DNA from: Struthidea cinerea
Lineage: Eukaryota; Chordata; Aves; Passeriformes; Corcoracidae
Direction: 5' to 3'
NCBI GenBank assembly: GCA_013397865.1
Contig: VZTI01000464.1
Location: forward strand, 186,001 to 250,000
Length of the DNA: 64,000 bases
The notes under the pieces are model-generated. The model was not told where the DNA came from and did no database searches. It saw only the letters and a program-made list of their open reading frames with translations. A program made the position numbers and the translations under genes. This document shows positions 62,768-64,000 of the stretch, piece by piece. Numbering within the stretch: position 1 is the stretch's first letter; every line of letters starts with the position of its first letter.

Positions 62768-64000
62768 CTTGATAAACAAAAAAGAAAAAAAGAAATCAGT
62801 GTCCTCATCAATTGGGTAACGACACTATAGTCTTGAATGTAAATAGTTAGTATAAAGTAAACAGTTTCTGTATCAATGAAGAAGACGTGTATGGTTTGTG
62901 TTCTGAGGATACAAAAAGCCAGGAGTCAAAGGTTATAGATGAAATTAAACTTTTCAAATTTATATATCCATTTATCATTTTGCATCTGAGAACAGGATGT
63001 CACAGTAGGTGCTTTATGAAATGCCACTGAACAGCAATTTATCCATCAGCATTTTCTCAGCTTTGCTGGTACAGAAAACCAGCAGCCATTTCTTTGCTTC
63101 TCCCCTTGTGAGTGGGAATAAAATAGAATGGAAATAAGCATATCTTAATCTTCTTCATCAACAGAGGCAAAGTAATTGAAAATGCCAATTTCTGCATGCT
63201 GTGTAGGCTTCCATCTTGACTATTCACAGATGCCTAGTGCTAAGCTTAGAGCCTTTTAAGAATTATGCCATTTTCCACCACAGTGTTACAAGCATCATTT
63301 TTAATATGAATTGTGTTAACTCTTTAAATTCAACTGAACCATAAAAACAGATGGCATCTTCTTGAAATACTAAAGTTCTGTTGTGGATTTCAGGTAATTT
63401 ACTCTTCCCTTTTTTAAAAAAACCCACCACTACCCAAATGCAAATGACACATCATCATTCTCAAGACACCTATCTTCCCAGTAAAGGCTGGGGTAGTATG
63501 ATTGTTATCATTCTGAGGATTCTATCTACTCATGAGCAAGGTTGAAGTGTTGGCAGCTGCAGCCTGAGCCTCTGGTAAGCCCACGATGACTAACGTCACT
63601 CTGAATGGACTATTCTTCTAAAAATGAGTGCTGATTCAGTTTCCATGCCAACTCTGACAGGAAGCAGAAAGTGTTACTCAAAACAAATGTTAAATAGTGT
63701 CTCACTGTCTTTTGTTCCCAGTGGCTGATTGAAGAGCCTTGACCCAAGGCCAACACAGCCATAGGTGAAGTTTCTTTTCAATGCATCACTGGTATCTTCT
63801 GAGCCTGACTGGCAGCCAGTGCTGCCTTAGAGCTTCACACCAGTGTAGGAAGCCTCCTTCATAGGTGAGCTGGCACCTGCTGTGCTTTGCCTCCTCCTCA
63901 CTTGCCTACATATGGGATGGTGCAAAGGAAAGGAGTGGAGACACAACAGGCATCCCATGAAGAGGGCTGAATCTCACTCCTGGATCGCTTTGCTTCTCAG
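62768..64000 (-). other. RAP1GDS1: 3' part of RAP1GDS1 intron 1
   Basis: Everything upstream of exon 2 in the window. No CpG-rich promoter, no initiator ATG with a donor, and no exon is visible, so exon 1 must lie beyond 64000. The segment next to exon 2 is a T-rich polypyrimidine tract. Confidence 0.85.

Noticed and set aside
62768..64000. Search for RAP1GDS1 exon 1 and promoter
   Set aside because: No CpG-rich region and no ATGG or ATGGCAG with a following donor was convincing. Exon 1 is beyond the window.
1..64000. tRNA or rRNA genes, CRISPR arrays, bacterial operons, or viral genes
   Set aside because: No tRNA cloverleaf, rRNA block, regularly spaced repeat or long intronless ORF was seen on either strand.

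Overview
The window is vertebrate, and almost certainly avian, nuclear DNA. It is AT-rich and intron-dominated, it has no operons or prokaryotic signals, and its two recognisable interspersed repeats are 3' ends of CR1 LINEs, the main bird retrotransposon family. I cannot name the species from the sequence alone.

Almost the whole window is one gene read on the minus strand: RAP1GDS1, which encodes SmgGDS, an armadillo-repeat chaperone and exchange factor for small GTPases with polybasic C-termini such as RhoA, Rac1 and Rap1. I located 14 coding exons (exons 2 to 15), from the terminal exon with the TGA stop at 4626-4628 to exon 2 at about 62767. Every internal splice site is GT/AG and every junction restores frame. 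If exon 1, which lies beyond 64000, supplies the ATG plus one base (or ATGGCAG), the protein has 608 residues. That matches the 607/608-residue vertebrate SmgGDS. The copy looks intact and functional.

Layout: 1 to about 890 is probably the 3' end of a plus-strand gene with a good AATAAA and GT-rich downstream element; synteny with mammals suggests TSPAN5. About 2960-4625 is the probable RAP1GDS1 3' UTR. Exons 15 to 8 lie between 4626 and 17112 with short introns, exons 7 and 6 lie near 19.7 and 22.2 kb, and exons 5, 4, 3 and 2 lie at 30.1, 42.9, 48.0 and 62.7 kb, separated by introns of 5 to 14.5 kb. The last 1.2 kb is the 3' part of intron 1. One CR1 lies in intron 14 (about 6075-6795) and another, reversed, in intron 3 (about 43905-44319).

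I found no previously unknown multi-gene system. The points worth checking are about splicing: the frame-neutral cassette exon 5 that in mammals separates the SmgGDS-607 and SmgGDS-558 forms, two tandem NAGNAG acceptors, and several exon-like stretches in introns. The best of these is a 75-base open segment with good splice sites on the opposite strand at 23711-23785.
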